Assembly (NCBI GenBank): GCA_000432335.1
Contig: HF995372.1
Location: 53,101 to 58,875, forward strand
Direction: 5' to 3'
From: Firmicutes bacterium CAG:646
Lineage (GTDB): Bacteria > Bacillota > Clostridia > Lachnospirales > Lachnospiraceae
Length of the DNA: 5,775 bases
A model generated the notes under the pieces. The model made no database searches. It had not been told where the DNA came from and saw only the letters and a list, made by a program, of their open reading frames with translations. The translations under genes were made by a program, and so were the position numbers. This document shows positions 5,704 through 5,775 of the stretch, piece by piece (positions within the stretch are counted from its first letter, which is position 1; each line of letters begins with the position of its first letter).

Positions 5704-5709
5704 ATATAA

Positions 5710-5775
5710 TGCCGATGGCCGGACTCGAACCGGCACGGCTGTTAACCGCTTGATTTTGAGTCAAGTGCGTCTGCC
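5710..5775 (-). tRNA. tRNA-Leu(CAA), 5' end outside the window
   Basis: The minus strand gives the last 66 bases of a class II tRNA. The anticodon stem CTTGA/TCAAG encloses CTCAAAA, placing anticodon CAA at 5758-5756 for the UUG leucine codon. A long variable arm (CGG-TTAACAG-CCG) follows, then the T arm GCCGG-TTCGAGT-CCGGC, the acceptor strand CATCGGC and discriminator A73, all typical of tRNA-Leu. No CCA is encoded; the next bases are TTATATG. The 5' acceptor strand and the first part of the D arm lie beyond the right edge. Confidence 0.95.

Noticed and set aside
5579..5775. Open frame from ATG 5579 through the terminator and tRNA as a real gene
   Set aside because: It has no ribosome site and would have to translate across a strong terminator and an antisense tRNA gene; it is better read as remnant sequence.

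Overview
The window reads as chromosomal DNA from a low-to-moderate GC Gram-positive anaerobe, most likely a Lachnospiraceae-type Clostridium relative. This is inferred from strong AGGAGG-type ribosome binding sites, TATAAT promoters, a ferredoxin-nitroreductase, a DUF362 protein, a PepV-like dipeptidase and a cytidylate-kinase-like protein. No 16S or species marker is present, so the genus is not fixed.

Layout, left to right. On the minus strand, a ferredoxin-nitroreductase fusion (1051-1842) is followed after 2 bases by a ClC-family chloride/proton antiporter (1-1048) that runs off the left edge. A 335-base divergent intergenic region (1843-2177) holds a hairpin-forming repeat (copy A, about 1865-2014), a candidate minus-strand promoter and a plus-strand promoter with a small dyad next to it. 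On the plus strand, a DUF362 protein with a Cys-rich tail (2178-3296) overlaps by 23 bases an M20 PepV-like dipeptidase (3274-4644). A second, inverted copy of the repeat (copy B, core 4660-4759) follows. A minus-strand cytidylate-kinase-like gene (4798-5397) converges on it. The right end holds an extended -10 promoter for that gene, a short acetyltransferase remnant (5504-5575), a long bidirectional terminator hairpin and the 3' part of a tRNA-Leu(CAA) on the minus strand.

The genes form three transcription units: nitroreductase-ClC, DUF362-dipeptidase and the lone kinase-like gene. The first pair suggests redox chemistry beside anion/proton exchange, and the second a redox or metal protein beside peptide turnover; neither pairing is a pathway I can name. 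I see no defence system, CRISPR array or intact insertion sequence. The strongest non-gene signal is the pair of inverted, about 91% identical palindromic repeats bracketing the DUF362-dipeptidase unit. Their arms differ in a paired, structure-preserving way, and copy A may be transcribed as part of the nitroreductase leader.
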